Source: a bacterium (lineage in GTDB: Bacteria; Hydrothermota; UBA3073; JACQXS01; JAQTXJ01). Taken from it: a DNA stretch of 64,000 bases. Under the pieces are notes generated by a model. The model worked only from the letters and a program-made list of their open reading frames with translations. It was not told the DNA's origin and searched no databases. The stretch spans positions 292,756 through 356,755 of the forward strand of contig JAQUPX010000002.1 in assembly GCA_028716385.1 (NCBI GenBank). The letters are read 5' to 3'. Shown piece after piece: positions 8,521-18,112 of this stretch (positions are counted from its first letter, which is position 1; each line of letters opens with the position of its first letter). Both the position numbers and the translations under genes were made by a program.

Positions 8521-9785
8521 ATAATAAATTCCAACAAGAGAAAAGAGAAGATTGTATTAAAATTATTTTGCATCGGGCTATTGATGGACAATTCTCAGGT
8601 TGGCTTCTTTTGCCTGTATTCAGCCAACTTCGGCGGGAGGATTTTATCCGTCTTGCTATTAGCAAGTATTTTCAAATAGGTCAAATAGTAGATACCCTCT
8701 TTGCTATTAATGGATTATCCATAAAAAAAGGCTATGGATACGAGTTTGAAAAAGACTTAAATATGCTGTCCGTTAAACCACAGAATACTATTGAGCGGTT
8801 AAAAGCAAGTATTCGTAATGTTGAACTTAAAGACGAGATAGAACAAATTCTTGTGCTCATAAAAGATATCATTGCCCTTATAGTCAATAATTACCCTGAA
8901 TTAAGTAAAGAATGTGAATATTTGTTGGAACAAAGTGCGCAGAAATTAACAAATAATTCATCCCAAAATATTGATAATCTTCGTTATATTGCGGATAAAA
9001 TTATCCACGGGCTTCACGAAGATAATAAATCATGGTCAATTATTATATATGGTTCATTTGCAATGGGGCAACCTGATAGTGATTCAGATGCTGATATGCG
9101 GGTATATTGTGATTCTATTCCTTCTAAAGATATGAGAATGGAGACGATAAAGAGTATAATTCCCGAAGTTAAAGACTTTAAACAATCTGATGAGGAAGAT
9201 ATGTTTTGGGTAGAAGGTCACTACCTTCATATTAACTTTGTGGAATCTCGGAAAATAGATGAAATACTCTCCAGATTTCCAAAATTTTACTGGAGCGATG
9301 ATGACGAATTAGAAGCCGTGCAATCAGGTATTATTTGTTTTGATTCTAATGACAGGGTACTTAAATGGAAACATACATTAGAAAATGTTTCTCCCGATAC
9401 AGTCATTAATCGTATTAATGTTTACTTGAGTGACACAAAATGGTGGAATTTTTCTCTGAAGAAAGGCATAGATTCAAAAGATTTGATTAGTATATACTTT
9501 TATCTGGTAGAAGGAATGTATGCTTTATGCAATGTCATTTTTGCATTAAATGGGTTATTCCTGGTTTTTCCGAAGTGGATGAAACAAACCGATTCGCGAA
9601 TGAAGATTAAACCCAAAGATTTTTATTCAAGATTAGTTCATATTGTTAATACGGAATTTTCTTTTTCAACCCATCAGGAGAAAGTAAAAGAGTTTTTTCA
9701 GTTATGGAATGAAACCTTAGGTCTTATTGAAAAGAGATATCCTGATATTGATTTAAGTGAGGTTAGACATCTTTTGCAGATATAA
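8514..9785 (+). CDS. Large nucleotidyltransferase-domain protein
   Basis: A 423-residue protein with a central nucleotidyltransferase domain. IIYGSFAMGQPDSDSDADMR begins near residue 176, giving the GS pair (180-181) and the spaced Asp residues of the Pol-beta-type fold; a further acidic residue is in the GHYLHINFVE segment. The first 170 residues are helical and unrecognised. The last 150 residues are rich in aromatic residues and Lys, resembling the helical C-terminal domain of aminoglycoside adenylyltransferases. The ATG lies inside the end of the HIT gene (7-bp overlap). It is the last of the opening run of plus-strand genes. I infer nucleotidylation of a small molecule or macromolecule; which one is unknown. 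Confidence 0.65.
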   Translation: MLNNKFQQEKREDCIKIILHRAIDGQFSGWLLLPVFSQLRREDFIRLAISKYFQIGQIVDTLFAINGLSIKKGYGYEFEKDLNMLSVKPQNTIERLKASIRNVELKDEIEQILVLIKDIIALIVNNYPELSKECEYLLEQSAQKLTNNSSQNIDNLRYIADKIIHGLHEDNKSWSIIIYGSFAMGQPDSDSDADMRVYCDSIPSKDMRMETIKSIIPEVKDFKQSDEEDMFWVEGHYLHINFVESRKIDEILSRFPKFYWSDDDELEAVQSGIICFDSNDRVLKWKHTLENVSPDTVINRINVYLSDTKWWNFSLKKGIDSKDLISIYFYLVEGMYALCNVIFALNGLFLVFPKWMKQTDSRMKIKPKDFYSRLVHIVNTEFSFSTHQEKVKEFFQLWNETLGLIEKRYPDIDLSEVRHLLQI

Positions 9786-9937
9786 TGATGGTATTCCATC
9801 TACGGGAACATAAATTCCACCCAAGAAGTCCCCGGCACCAAACTCAATGAATACTCCCTGTGACAAATCCGCCTAAGGTGAAGTATCGAACTGCTCAAAA
9901 ACATCTATAGACAGACAAAAATCCTCCAAAACGCTGT

Positions 9938-9960
9938 CAGACAAGAATGTCTGCCCTACC
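9938..9960 (-). repeat. GTAG-preceded hairpin (REP-like), copy 1
   Basis: Read on the minus strand this is GGTAGGG followed by CAGACA-TTCT-TGTCTG. It matches the hairpin at 58801-58825 at all but one or two positions. A GTAG just before a small hairpin is the layout of REP sequences mobilised by REP-associated tyrosine transposases, one of which is encoded at 48117 in this window. Confidence 0.6.
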
Positions 9961-9999
9961 ACAAATAAAAAGTATAAACGTTCCAGTGTAAGTTTTTAT

Positions 10000-10028
10000 T
10001 TGACAAAAAATCCCTTATATATTAGCTT
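10000..10028 (+). promoter_or_regulatory. Sigma70-like promoter
   Basis: TTGACA at 10000-10005 is followed after 17 bases by TAGCTT at 10023-10028. It lies 25 bases before the ATG at 10054, leaving room for the strong AAAGGAGG ribosome site at 10041-10048. Confidence 0.45.
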
Positions 10029-10053
10029 AATTACAGAATAAAAGGAGGTGCGT

Positions 10054-11058
10054 ATGCACAAATTTGTTAGAAGTTTGGTATCGGTAGTTGGCGCGGCACT
10101 TGTAATATGGGGTACAAATGCAAATGCTACTACTACCTTTTTTAAGTTTATAGTCAATAACGACACTTCTGCTACTACGGAAGTCCAGGGAGATACTCTT
10201 GGATGGTTATGCAATTGTGGTATCGGTGATTCCGTTAGATTTGAGTATTATCTTGACCTTAACGTAAATCATACCATAGATACAACCGATATGTTTTTAG
10301 CTAGCTGGTATACAAGAGATGGAGACTCCGTTCCCAAAATGGGGTCATATGACGTAAACCCAACTCCTGACGGAATGATTATTTGCCCGGGCAACCGTGA
10401 TGGCACTGCACCCGGAAATTACTGCGTAAAAGCTGTTGATGAAGACAGCTCCAGCGCCCAGGACTATCTTACAGTCACCCCTATACCATCACCATTAGCA
10501 ACAGTTTCAGGCACAGTAACAGTTCAAGGAGTTACTCCTCCGAATAATGTCCTAAAAAATATGATGATTGGAGCTTTTAAAAAGTCCCCTCCTTTGGAAA
10601 GTTGGGCATCTCTTACCGATTCTCTTGGCAATTATACGATAAATTTTGGGACTTCGGGAGTTCTTTTTGACATCGGAACATGGTTTGAGTTTCCTGGGTA
10701 CCATATGGAAGGAGATACTGAACTTCTAGTTACAGGTAATATTACGGGGATTGATTTCTACTTCTCAGTAGCAGTAGAAGAAAAATCACAAACCGCAAAT
10801 AAACCTTTCCTGAAGCTTACTCCGAATCTTGTCTCAAATAAAGCAACTATAGAGTATATGCTGGGAAAAAATGAAAACGTTTCTCTTAAACTCTACGACA
10901 TAACAGGAAAAGCAGTGCAAACTCTGACAAACGAATACCGGACATCAGGACTTCACACAACCGAGTTGACTACAAACACTATGCCTTCAGGTATATATTT
11001 TGTTACGCTTCAGACTCAAAGCTATAAGACGACACAGAAATTGATACTGACAAAATAG
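10054..11058 (+). CDS. Secreted protein with type IX-like C-terminal sorting domain
   Basis: A 334-residue exported protein of unknown function. The N-terminus is a classical signal peptide (basic HKFVR, then a hydrophobic run ending near ANA). I chose the ATG at 10054 because AAAGGAGG ends 5 bases upstream; a GTG at 10048 falls inside that site. The middle has a carboxypeptidase-regulatory-like beta segment (ATVSGTVTVQGV...SLGNYTINF) near residues 155-210. The last 80 residues form a sorting domain: LKLTPNLVSNKATIEYML, then VSLKLYDITGKAVQTL and GIYFVTLQTQSYKTTQKLIL. Export and cleavage by a type IX-like system is inferred from this domain. A strong terminator follows. Confidence 0.8.
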   Translation: MHKFVRSLVSVVGAALVIWGTNANATTTFFKFIVNNDTSATTEVQGDTLGWLCNCGIGDSVRFEYYLDLNVNHTIDTTDMFLASWYTRDGDSVPKMGSYDVNPTPDGMIICPGNRDGTAPGNYCVKAVDEDSSSAQDYLTVTPIPSPLATVSGTVTVQGVTPPNNVLKNMMIGAFKKSPPLESWASLTDSLGNYTINFGTSGVLFDIGTWFEFPGYHMEGDTELLVTGNITGIDFYFSVAVEEKSQTANKPFLKLTPNLVSNKATIEYMLGKNENVSLKLYDITGKAVQTLTNEYRTSGLHTTELTTNTMPSGIYFVTLQTQSYKTTQKLILTK

Positions 11059-11075
11059 TTTTTTAAGAATATAAC

Positions 11076-11120
11076 AAAAAGGGGAGAAGATAATTTGAAA
11101 TTATCTTCTCCCCTTTTTTT
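11076..11120. terminator. Bidirectional rho-independent terminator
   Basis: A near-perfect inverted repeat has arms at 11076-11096 and 11098-11118, with GGGGAGAAGAT paired to ATCTTCTCCCC and an A-run/T-run on either side. It can terminate both the secreted-protein gene from the left and gap from the right. Confidence 0.9.
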
Positions 11121-11131
11121 TTATCTTAAAT

Positions 11132-12145
<1,014 letters not shown>

Positions 12146-12155
12146 TTAAATCTTC

Positions 12156-13475
12156 TTATAGTACGTATCTTGATAAATCTTTATCTTTTACTATATTCTT
12201 CAATTTTTCTTCTACATACTTTTCTGTAATTGTTATTTTGTTTTTAGTCTTTCCCGGCAAATTGAAAAGATAATCTTCCAATACCGTTGTCATTATGGTA
12301 TGCAAACGTCTTGCGCCGATATTCTCCGTAGTTTCGTTCACAAGCGATGCGTAATATGCTATTTTATTTATAGCCTTTTCATTAAATTCCAGTTCTACTT
12401 TTTCGGTATCAATCAAAGCTATATATTGCTTTAATAAGGCATTTTCAGGTTCAGTAAGGATTCTCCTGAAATCTTCGTTGTTCAAGTTGGACAGTTCGAC
12501 TCTTATCGGAAATCTTCCCTGTAGTTCAGGAATAAGGTCTGAAGGTTTTGAAGATGTAAAAGCGCCTGCAGCAATAAACAGAATATGGTCCGTTTTTACT
12601 ATCCCGTATTTTGTCGAGACAGAACTTCCTTCAACGATAGGCAACAAATCTCTTTGAACGCCTGCTCTTGAGACATCCGGTCCCGAAGCGCTTTCTTTCC
12701 CGACGATTTTGTCTATTTCATCAAGAAAAACTATTCCCGAATTTTCCGTATTGACTTTTGCTTCCCTGATTATCTCATCCATATCAATAAGTTTTTGCGC
12801 TTCCTGTTGGAGTAAAATCCGTTTCGCGTCTTCTACGGACATTTTCCTTTTCTTGCGCTGTTTTGGCATTATAGAACTAATCATATCGTGGACGGATGAA
12901 TCTAATTCTTCAATTCCCATAGGAGACATAACTTCCACAAAAGGAAACGCCTGCACATCAATCGTAATGTCTACCTGTCTATCATTTAATTTCCCCGCTC
13001 TAAGCATTGTTCTTAATTTTTCCCTTGTTTCCTTGGAATTACCACTTTTTTCGGACCCCGGCAACAAAAGGTCAAGTATTTTTTCTTCCGTAACCAACTC
13101 CGCTCTTTCTTTTATCAAAGCAAGTTCTTTTGCGCGTGTCTGGTTTACGGCAACATTCATCAAATCCCTGATTATAGAATCGACATCCCTTCCTACATAT
13201 CCGACTTCGGTAAACTTTGATGCCTCAACTTTTACAAACGGAGCATCGGAAAGTCCTGCCAATCGGCGGGCTATCTCGGTTTTTCCTACACCCGTAGGCC
13301 CAATCAGGATTATATTATTGGGCATTATTTCTTCTTTTATAGCCCCTTGCACTCTTTGCCTGCGCCAGCGATTTCTTAAAGCTATCGCAACCGCACGTTT
13401 GGCTTTTGTTTGCCCGATTATATACCTGTCTAACTCTTTTACTATTTGTGAGGGAGTTAATTCGTTTGATTTCAT
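12156..13475 (-). CDS. hslU: ATP-dependent protease ATPase subunit HslU
   Basis: HslU is the AAA+ unfoldase that feeds substrates to the HslV peptidase. The start is the ATG of an ATGA overlap with hslV ([20 protein letters not shown]); an in-frame start further upstream would lie wholly inside hslV. Walker A is GPTGVGKT at residues 59-66, and Walker B is VFLDEIDKI. The intermediate (I) domain lies between them, and GARRLHTIM is the sensor-2 arginine region. The C-terminus ends in SRYVL, resembling the tail that docks into HslV. At 439 aa it is full length. Cytoplasmic, in a hslV-hslU operon. Confidence 0.97.
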   Translation of the reverse strand: MKSNELTPSQIVKELDRYIIGQTKAKRAVAIALRNRWRRQRVQGAIKEEIMPNNIILIGPTGVGKTEIARRLAGLSDAPFVKVEASKFTEVGYVGRDVDSIIRDLMNVAVNQTRAKELALIKERAELVTEEKILDLLLPGSEKSGNSKETREKLRTMLRAGKLNDRQVDITIDVQAFPFVEVMSPMGIEELDSSVHDMISSIMPKQRKKRKMSVEDAKRILLQQEAQKLIDMDEIIREAKVNTENSGIVFLDEIDKIVGKESASGPDVSRAGVQRDLLPIVEGSSVSTKYGIVKTDHILFIAAGAFTSSKPSDLIPELQGRFPIRVELSNLNNEDFRRILTEPENALLKQYIALIDTEKVELEFNEKAINKIAYYASLVNETTENIGARRLHTIMTTVLEDYLFNLPGKTKNKITITEKYVEEKLKNIVKDKDLSRYVL

Positions 13476-14005
13476 AGTTCCTGCACCGTTATATGTGTAT
13501 TCGTATATATGCATATTGAAGCAGCTATACGAATGGATTCTTCGACTATTTCTTTTGCATTTAAGTCCGAATGTTTAATTAGCGCTTTTGCACAAGCTAA
13601 AGCATACGGTCCGCCGGACCCAAGCGCTATTATGCCGTCGTCTACATCAATAATGTCTCCGTTGCCGGAAACTATATAAGAATGTTTTTCGTCAAGTATG
13701 CCTATCATAGCTTCAAGTCTGCGTAAAACTCTATCCGTCCGCCATTCTTTCACCAGTTCGACCACGGCACGTTCAAGATTCCCGTGATATTCTTCAAGTT
13801 TTGCTTCAAATCGCTCAAACAAAGTAAGCGCATCCGCTGCTCCACCTGCAAATCCAACAAGTACTTTATTGTTGTACAATTTACGAATTTTACAGGCGCC
13901 ACTTTTTACTATTGTGTTTTCAAGGGTAACCTGTCCGTCACTCCCCATTGCTACCTTGTTTTTATATCTCAATCCCAAAATAGTCGTGCTTAGCATTTTT
14001 TCCAT
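13472..14005 (-). CDS. hslV: ATP-dependent protease peptidase subunit HslV
   Basis: HslV is the proteasome-like threonine peptidase of the HslUV complex. After a short propeptide (MEKMLS) comes [20 protein letters not shown], where the first Thr should be the N-terminal nucleophile. [20 protein letters not shown] and [16 protein letters not shown] are family signatures. At 177 aa the length is normal. There is a -35/-10 pair 14 bases or more upstream but no Shine-Dalgarno before the ATG, so its mRNA should have a very short leader. An ATG nine bases further in is a possible alternative start. Confidence 0.95.
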   Translation of the reverse strand: MEKMLSTTILGLRYKNKVAMGSDGQVTLENTIVKSGACKIRKLYNNKVLVGFAGGAADALTLFERFEAKLEEYHGNLERAVVELVKEWRTDRVLRRLEAMIGILDEKHSYIVSGNGDIIDVDDGIIALGSGGPYALACAKALIKHSDLNAKEIVEESIRIAASICIYTNTHITVQEL

Positions 14006-14019
14006 ATTATTTAAGAGTT

Positions 14020-14048
14020 ACTTTAACTATATTAATCAAACTTGTCAA
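14020..14048 (-). promoter_or_regulatory. hslVU promoter
   Basis: On the minus strand TTGACA (14048-14043) is followed after 17 bases by TAAAGT (14025-14020). The hslV ATG begins 14 bases further on, so transcripts would start about 8 bases before it, with no ribosome site. Confidence 0.5.
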
Positions 14049-14347
14049 CTATAAAGAATAGGATATTTAGTCCCGCAGAGCTGGATAGAAATTTCTAATG
14101 GCTATCGCCAAAGAGCTTTCTACCACAGATTTACACGGATGGACACGGATAAAAAAAGAGATGCTAAGAAAGGGAGACGGGGAGAACAGGAGAAAAAATA
14201 GACTTAAAACTACAAAGAAGTAGTATCCCATCCCTAACGGCAGGCAGACACGATTTCCCCAAGAAAAGAAAAACAGACAACAGATTCATTTTCAACAGGG
14301 ATCGCAAGAGACTGGGATGAGATAAAAACAGAATAGAGAAAGAAGAA
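14049..14347. other. Intergenic region with decayed dispersed repeats
   Basis: No gene is supported. It contains GCAGAGCTGGATA (shared with the repeat near 48980), the dyads TAGAAATTTCTA and TGGCTATCGCCA, and from about 14130 a low-complexity purine-rich stretch beginning ACCACAGATTTACACGGAT. Similar text recurs at 61540-61740. Confidence 0.5.
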
Positions 14348-15868
14348 TTAAAATTTTATTATCTTCAGAGGGTAGGTAAGTCCGTCTGCTTTTAGTATTA
14401 CGAAGTATATACCGGATTGCTTGATTGTCGGGGTAAATGTGTAGCTGCCGGAAGATAAACTACCATTATAAATTACATTTAATAATCGACCGGTAATATC
14501 GTATAAACTCAGTTTGACAGAAGCTGAGTTTTGAAGCGAAAGGTAAATCTTATTACTTATGACTTTAACTTCTAATTTATGAGACTCATGCGAACTTGGT
14601 TCCTCTACAGCGAATGGACCACAACCAGTTGAATTTGCCATATCATCTAATACCCATACTTTATCACTTCCCTGTGTTCCAACCACTAATTCCACACATT
14701 CATCACCATCTACATCAGCAATCGTTATGTCATGAATGTCAAAATCCAATGTCTTTCCCCATAAGAACGAACCATCTTCCCCATTTAAGGCAATAAGAAA
14801 GAAATTTGTCATTCCTCCTGCATTTGGTAAAAGTACTTCAATTTTATTATCACTATCAATATCTGCAATTGATACACCACGATGAACTCCACCCGAGGTA
14901 GCATTAGTATAACTCCATTTCTGGGTACCGTTTGAACCACTAAGACAATAAACCTTTTGATCACCGCCTCCTACAACCACTTCTACACTTCCATCCCCAT
15001 CTACATCACCTAGGGCCGATGAAGATGAGATCTGTCCTCCTGTTACATAACTCCATTTAGGAGTACCGGTTGAACCACCAAAACAATAAACTTTTTTGTC
15101 ACAACTTCCCATAACCAATTCCATACTTAAATCTCCATCCACATCTGCTATTGCTGGTGAAGAGCACACCACACCCCCTGTTACATAACTCCATTTAAGG
15201 ACACCCGTTGAGCCATTAAGACAATAAGCTGTAGAATCATAACTTCCAACAACCACTTCTAGATCCAAATCACCATCTATATCACCTATAGCCGGCGAAG
15301 ACTGTATCATACCTCCTGTTGTATAACTCCATTCTAGAGCACCAGTTGAGCCATTAAGACAATAAACAGCAGCATCATCACTCCCCACAATCACTTCTAC
15401 ATTTCCATCTACATCTATATCACATAAGGCCGGCGAAGAGACCCCACCTCCTGTTGTATAACTCCATTCCAGAGCACCAGTTGAACCATTAAGGCAATAA
15501 ACTTTTTCGCTTCCCAGAACTACTTCTACACTTCCATCTCCATCTACATCACCTATGGCCGGAGAAGAATTTACTACATTCCCTGTCACATAACTCCATT
15601 CCCGGGTACCGGTTGAGCCATCAAGACAATAAACTTTTCTGTCATAACTTCCTACAAGCACTTCTACGTTCCCATCCCCGTCTACATCTGCAACTGCGGG
15701 CCCACTACTTTCAACCCAGTTTCCTGTCACATATGACCATTTAATATCCGGCAGCCCCATCATAGCACCTTTCATCCGCTGAAAATGTGTGTTTTCAAGT
15801 GTTCCACCATATTTATGCCAATCCCCGTAGGTAGAGGCAACATTTAAGATAAATAATATTACAAGCAT
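14348..15868 (-). CDS. Secreted FG-GAP/PQQ-like beta-propeller with sorting domain
   Basis: A 506-residue exported protein built from about seven near-identical modules of roughly 45-50 residues. Each reads like DVDGDGSVEVVVGS...KVYCLNGSTG...WSYVTGG. They combine the Asp-rich calcium loop of FG-GAP/integrin propellers with the Trp strand of PQQ-type propellers. The N-terminus is a short hydrophobic signal (LVILFILNVASTYG). The last 80 residues form a type IX-like sorting domain ending GIYFVILKADGLTYPLKII. A promoter ends only 9 bases before the ATG, supporting this start without a ribosome site. A surface adhesion or ligand-binding role is plausible but unproven. Confidence 0.8.
   Translation of the reverse strand: MLVILFILNVASTYGDWHKYGGTLENTHFQRMKGAMMGLPDIKWSYVTGNWVESSGPAVADVDGDGNVEVLVGSYDRKVYCLDGSTGTREWSYVTGNVVNSSPAIGDVDGDGSVEVVLGSEKVYCLNGSTGALEWSYTTGGGVSSPALCDIDVDGNVEVIVGSDDAAVYCLNGSTGALEWSYTTGGMIQSSPAIGDIDGDLDLEVVVGSYDSTAYCLNGSTGVLKWSYVTGGVVCSSPAIADVDGDLSMELVMGSCDKKVYCFGGSTGTPKWSYVTGGQISSSSALGDVDGDGSVEVVVGGGDQKVYCLSGSNGTQKWSYTNATSGGVHRGVSIADIDSDNKIEVLLPNAGGMTNFFLIALNGEDGSFLWGKTLDFDIHDITIADVDGDECVELVVGTQGSDKVWVLDDMANSTGCGPFAVEEPSSHESHKLEVKVISNKIYLSLQNSASVKLSLYDITGRLLNVIYNGSLSSGSYTFTPTIKQSGIYFVILKADGLTYPLKIIKF
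14890..15740 (-). repeat. Tandem coding repeats of about 135-148 bp
   Basis: The DNA encoding the propeller blades repeats at intervals of 132-148 bp. The recurring ACATAACTCCAT and TTGAACCATTAAGACAATAAAC segments on the plus strand differ by only a few bases. Near-identity at DNA level suggests recent duplication or gene conversion, so copy number could vary between strains. Confidence 0.8.
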
Positions 15869-15877
15869 CTTAACTTT

Positions 15878-15905
15878 TTTATATATTTATAATCATAAAA
15901 GTCAA
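15878..15905 (-). promoter_or_regulatory. Promoter placing a near-leaderless start
   Basis: On the minus strand TTGACT (15905-15900), 16 bases, then TATAAA (15883-15878). The ATG at 15868 is 9 bases beyond the -10, so transcription should begin within about 3 bases of it. Confidence 0.55.
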
Positions 15906-15957
15906 GAAAAAGAATTTATAGCATTACTACCTAACTCAAGCCAAAAGTTTAATTTCC

Positions 15958-15986
15958 TTGACAGATACCACAAACTTTGTTATGTT
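15958..15986 (+). promoter_or_regulatory. Sigma70-like promoter
   Basis: TTGACA (15958-15963), exactly 17 bases, then TATGTT (15981-15986), 64 bases upstream of the nucleotide-sugar dehydratase gene. Confidence 0.5.
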
Positions 15987-16050
15987 CCGAAACAATATTT
16001 GATATAAAATTTTAGTAAAAATGAGAAACTTGCTTATACGTTAAATAACA

Positions 16051-17874
16051 ATGAAAACGAGAATGAAAATAGCAACAAAAGGGTTAAACTGGATGACTTT
16101 GGTAGATACCGGTATTGGTGTAGTTGCATATTACCTTGCATTTGTATTAAGATTTTCAACATTTTCATTAGGACATCAGTTCACCTTATTTTTACAAACT
16201 TTGCTAATTGTAGTATTGATAAAATTTGTTATATTTAGCTTTTTTGAAGTCAACAGAGGAATTTCAAAATATATCTCCATTGAAGATTTAGTAAGCATAT
16301 TTAAGGCAACATCTTTTAGCACAATAGCTATAACTATTGTAATGTTCACAGTTTTCCCGGGATATCCAAGGTCAATACCAATGATTGATTGGTGTCTTAC
16401 GATTGTAATGGTAGGTGGCTTCAAGATTATTCCAAGAGTATATAGTGAATTCGTTAAAGTTTCTTCCCCCTCCTTAAAAAGAATTTTGATTGTAGGCGCT
16501 GGAGATGCAGGAACGATGATACTAAGAGAAATAAAAAATAATTCGGCTTTACCTTACAAAGTAATAGGTTTTATAGATGACGAAAAAGCTAAACAAGGGA
16601 GAACAATACAAGGAGTTCCTGTAATAGGGACAAGATACGATATTCAACATTTTGTCCGTAGATATAAAATCGGAGAAGTTATAATTGCCATACCATCCGC
16701 CCCCGGCAATGAATTACGAAATATCGTTATGGAATGCAAAAAGGCAAAAGTAACGTTCAAAACCGTTCCATCTCTCAGCGAAGTAATTACCGATACCGTA
16801 TCACTTTCCCAACTTAAAGAAGTAGATGTTGAAGATTTACTTAGAAGATTACCTATAAAATTAGATACAAGTCTCGTATCTTTACACATATCGGGCAAGA
16901 AAATTATGGTAACAGGCGCAGCAGGGTCAATCGGAAGCGAATTGTGTCGCCAAATAGGAAAATTCAACCCCGAAGAACTTATTTTAGTAGATATGGCAGA
17001 AACTCCTCTTTTTCACATAGAACGTTCATTAAGAAAAAACTTCCCGGGCCTAACCATAACACCTTTTCTTATTGATATAAAAGACAAATATCAGGTAGAA
17101 CAGGTAATACAACTAAAGCCTGATATAATTTATCATGCCGCTGCTTATAAACACGTTCCCCTGTTAGAAAGAAACTGGAGCGCCGCAATAAAAAATAATA
17201 TATTTGGCACAAAAAATCTTGCCGATATCGCCAAAGAATATGAAATAGAAGAATTTGTTATGGTTTCTACGGACAAAGCGGTAAATCCCATAAACACTAT
17301 GGGACTTTCTAAAAGACTGGATGAAATTTATGTCCAATCGTTAGCCAAAAACTCAAAAACTAAATTCGTTTCCGTCAGATTTGGAAATGTCCTTGGTTCC
17401 CAGGGAAGTTGTATCCCCATTTTTAAAAACCAATTAATGGCAGGCGAGCCTATTACCATTACACATCCCGATATGAGAAGATATTTTATGACCATCCCCG
17501 AAGCTTCCCAACTTATCATACAAGCAGGAACAATGGGGAAAGGCGGAGAAATATTTATTCTTAGAATGGGAGAACCGGTAAAAATAGTTGACCTTGTAAA
17601 TGACCTTATCACCTTATCCGGCCTGAATAAAGAAGATATTAAATTTTCATTCGTAGGTTTAAGACCCGGGGAAAAACTCGATGAAGAACTTATCGGAAGA
17701 GGTGAAAAAGTTAAAATGACTCCTGATGAAAAAATACTTGTATTGGAAACAAAAAATAATCTTTCTCCTGAAGAAATAAGTGAAGGGTTGAGAATACTTA
17801 AACAATATTTAGACTACGGTGATATGAAAAATACAATCGCTCAGGTTAAACATATGATTAGTATTTATTCGTAA
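16051..17874 (+). CDS. Membrane-bound nucleotide-sugar 4,6-dehydratase (CapD/WbpM family)
   Basis: This family dehydrates UDP-N-acetyl sugars as the first step to modified sugars in surface polysaccharide or glycan synthesis. The first 130 residues hold four hydrophobic segments. A CoA-binding-like Rossmann domain begins at GAGDAGTMILREI near residue 150. The catalytic SDR domain has VTGAAGSIGSELCRQI near residue 287. The catalytic STDKAVNPINTMG near residue 406 uses the Met-Lys type dyad of WbpM/FlaA1 relatives rather than Tyr-x3-Lys. At 607 aa it is full length. It acts at the inner membrane. No polysaccharide gene cluster surrounds it here, so the final product is unknown. Confidence 0.93.
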   Translation: MKTRMKIATKGLNWMTLVDTGIGVVAYYLAFVLRFSTFSLGHQFTLFLQTLLIVVLIKFVIFSFFEVNRGISKYISIEDLVSIFKATSFSTIAITIVMFTVFPGYPRSIPMIDWCLTIVMVGGFKIIPRVYSEFVKVSSPSLKRILIVGAGDAGTMILREIKNNSALPYKVIGFIDDEKAKQGRTIQGVPVIGTRYDIQHFVRRYKIGEVIIAIPSAPGNELRNIVMECKKAKVTFKTVPSLSEVITDTVSLSQLKEVDVEDLLRRLPIKLDTSLVSLHISGKKIMVTGAAGSIGSELCRQIGKFNPEELILVDMAETPLFHIERSLRKNFPGLTITPFLIDIKDKYQVEQVIQLKPDIIYHAAAYKHVPLLERNWSAAIKNNIFGTKNLADIAKEYEIEEFVMVSTDKAVNPINTMGLSKRLDEIYVQSLAKNSKTKFVSVRFGNVLGSQGSCIPIFKNQLMAGEPITITHPDMRRYFMTIPEASQLIIQAGTMGKGGEIFILRMGEPVKIVDLVNDLITLSGLNKEDIKFSFVGLRPGEKLDEELIGRGEKVKMTPDEKILVLETKNNLSPEEISEGLRILKQYLDYGDMKNTIAQVKHMISIYS

Positions 17875-17902
17875 ATGATTTTATCCTCAAAACTTATATC
17901 AA

Positions 17903-18112
17903 ATGTTAAGTATAAGTAAAATATTTATTCTTCTTGGAAGTATTTTTATTATCTGCGGTACTTTATTGTTTATATTTACCAAATTTGGATTAGAAAAATT
18001 ACCGGGCGACATTAAGATTCAACATAATAATTTTACGTTCTATTTTCCTATCGTTACCTGTATATTATTATCTGTGGTTTTAAGCCTGATTTTTCACTTT
18101 AAAAAAAAATGA
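17903..18112 (+). CDS. DUF2905 family small membrane protein
   Basis: A 69-residue protein with two hydrophobic segments (about residues 4-27 and 47-64). The family's conserved loop KLPGDIKIQHNNFTFYFPI lies between them. This is a complete DUF2905 member; function is unknown in the family. It ends in a short Lys run that should face the cytoplasm. Its stop overlaps the start of the site-2 protease gene by ATGA, so the two are probably co-translated. That recurrent kind of context could suggest a membrane-proteolysis partner, but this is inference only. Confidence 0.85.
   Translation: MLSISKIFILLGSIFIICGTLLFIFTKFGLEKLPGDIKIQHNNFTFYFPIVTCILLSVVLSLIFHFKKK

Larger units (their letters stand above)
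9786..10053. other. Intergenic region with decayed palindromes and a REP-like hairpin
   Basis: No gene is supported. The stretch holds GATGG/CCATC dyad arms at the start, a partial dyad near CAAATCCGCC, and the REP-like hairpin listed separately at 9938. The promoter for the following secreted protein is at its right end. Confidence 0.5.

Noticed and set aside
5..9785. Integron cassette array
   Set aside because: The gene content is cassette-like, but several genes overlap by ATGA or GTGA, leaving no room for attC sites, and no integrase is seen.
12709..13578. A 289-codon plus-strand open frame opposite hslU and hslV
   Set aside because: It is Ser/Thr-rich with no domain, no ribosome site, and lies entirely opposite two well-conserved genes; it is a by-product of their codon use.
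14890..15740. Regularly spaced repeats that could suggest a CRISPR array
   Set aside because: The units are 132-148 bp, the intervening sequence is also conserved, and all translate as propeller blades.
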